A stretch of DNA of 64,000 nucleotides from JBALVT01 sp965262875. Its GTDB lineage: Bacteria > Pseudomonadota > Gammaproteobacteria > Pseudomonadales > Halieaceae. Below are positions 63,179-64,000 of this stretch, piece by piece. Made by a program: the position numbers and the translations under genes. The DNA lies in contig OZ253569.1 of NCBI GenBank assembly GCA_965262875.1, forward strand, positions 6,390,946 through 6,454,945. Reading direction: 5' to 3'. The notes under the pieces are model-generated. The model made no database searches and was not told the DNA's origin. It saw only the letters and a program-made list of their open reading frames with translations. How positions within the stretch are numbered: position 1 is the first letter of the stretch; each line of letters begins with the position of its first letter.

Positions 63179-64000
63179 TCAAGATGATGATTTGTCGCGG
63201 CTCGCCAACGCATCTGAGAAATCATCGCGTGCCTGTTTGGCACGGCAAAAAGTTTCCAGCAACTGCTCCGAATTCTCCTGCGCGACATTCTCACGCAATT
63301 GCCCCAATTTCTCACTGAACAAGTCGATGGCGTCGAGCAGGGCGCTTCTATTCGCCAACACGATATCCTTCCACATAAGAGGGTCGCTGGATGCTATACG
63401 GGTGAAATCCCGAAACCCTCCGGCAGCAAAGCGAAAAATTTCCTGGGTTTCTTCTCTCTGCGCCAGGGCATCAACCAGAGCGTAGGCCAAAACATGGGGC
63501 AGGTGGCTGGTAGCAGCCAACACTGCATCGTGATGGTCAACCGACATATCGACCACTTCAGCACCGGTGCTCTCCCACATTTGCCGCACCAGTTCTACTG
63601 CCGCGGCATCGTTGTGCTCTTCGGGGGTCAAAATCACTCTGTGGTCGACAAATAAGTCTTCGTCGGAAGCGCCTACCCCGCTGCGCTCGGAACCGGCTAT
63701 TGGATGAGCCAGTACCAGTTTGGCCGGCAGGGCCCCGCAAACCGATTCCGCCGTGCGTAACAAACTGCCCTTGACGCTCGCGACATCCGTGATGACAGGC
63801 GTATTACTCAAGCCCTCAAGTCTCGGCAGTATTTCTTCCAGCATTTTGGAGGCAACTAGCGTGGGCGTGGCAATCACCAGTATGTCTGCGAGTTCGATCG
63901 CGGTATCAAGATCGAGGGTGTATTCGTCTATAACGCCCATCTCCACGCCAAGCTCCAGCGAGGGTAGACGGTGACCGTAACCAATAAAGCGTTGGCTAAA
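63179..64000 (-). CDS. tyrA: Prephenate dehydrogenase (5' end outside window)
   Basis: Oxidises prephenate to 4-hydroxyphenylpyruvate in tyrosine synthesis. The readable part includes ADILVIATPTLVASKMLEEI, the substrate site LVLAHPIAGSERSGVGASDE and VLAATSHLPHVLAYALVDAL. Then AAGGFRDFTRIASSDPLMWK follows. About 274 codons are in the window; the N-terminal NAD-binding glycine motif lies beyond 64000. The gene is directly upstream of aroA (10 bp), so they share an operon. Confidence 0.95.
   Translation of the reverse strand, partial: FSQRFIGYGHRLPSLELGVEMGVIDEYTLDLDTAIELADILVIATPTLVASKMLEEILPRLEGLSNTPVITDVASVKGSLLRTAESVCGALPAKLVLAHPIAGSERSGVGASDEDLFVDHRVILTPEEHNDAAAVELVRQMWESTGAEVVDMSVDHHDAVLAATSHLPHVLAYALVDALAQREETQEIFRFAAGGFRDFTRIASSDPLMWKDIVLANRSALLDAIDLFSEKLGQLRENVAQENSEQLLETFCRAKQARDDFSDALASRDKSSS

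Noticed and set aside
63171..63315. N-terminal extension of AroA of 49 residues
   Set aside because: It overlaps the end of tyrA in another frame, and EPSP synthases start near the MKYTVMPGG position.
1..64000. CRISPR array
   Set aside because: No regularly spaced repeats with unique spacers were seen; the only repeated words are IS ends and the TTACTCATT triplet.

Overview
This window looks like a gammaproteobacterial chromosome segment. The right 12 kb carries, all on the minus strand, tyrA-aroA-cmk-rpsA-ihfB-lapA-lapB-pyrF, then a comEA-like gene and three O-antigen genes (wbpV/wbpL/wbpM type). This order is known from Pseudomonas and relatives. The PEP-CTERM protein, sulfatase, Rieske, BVMO-type and nitronate monooxygenase genes suggest a marine or environmental lineage, perhaps Cellvibrionales-like. 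That placement is inference.

Layout. (1) 1-12125: an extended type III restriction-modification operon on the minus strand: HTH protein, SNF2-type helicase with a PLD-like N-terminus, DUF4391, Mod, AlbA_2/GHKL ATPase, then Res, which runs off the left edge. An IS66 element with a perfect 8-bp target duplication splits Res from the rest. (2) 12126-16074: an IS3-type element and an IS630 element have broken a PEP-CTERM gene. (3) 16437-19468: a tRNA-Asn remnant, yceH, a CBS-domain gene and an FAD monooxygenase. (4) 19706-22596: a decayed three-gene cassette of unknown role. Its third gene is a tRNA-guanine-transglycosylase-like protein.

(5) 22597-27431 and 43011-50939: stacked insertion sequences (IS5, IS21, ISL3, IS66 and a second IS5-type). 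One IS5 transposase and the TGT-like gene are each cut in two, with the halves more than 20 kb apart at the outer ends of two oppositely oriented IS21 copies. A 5-bp target duplication (AGTGT) is split between the same two ends. The simplest reading is an inversion of about 17.7 kb (26204-43927) by recombination between the IS21 copies. (6) 27434-42565, the inverted segment: nitronate monooxygenase, sulfatase, Rieske oxygenase, carboxymuconolactone-decarboxylase-like protein, sterol-desaturase-like hydroxylase and a double-MarR regulator. The regulator is divergent from a four-gene dehydrogenase operon, which an amidohydrolase follows. This looks like a catabolic cluster of unknown substrate. 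(7) 50961-64000: a frameshifted LysR gene, then the core genes, with no broken genes after 51958.

Frameshifts, deletions and IS insertions are frequent in 12-51.9 kb and absent from the core part, so the accessory region appears to be decaying. Homopolymer or assembly errors cannot be excluded from sequence alone.
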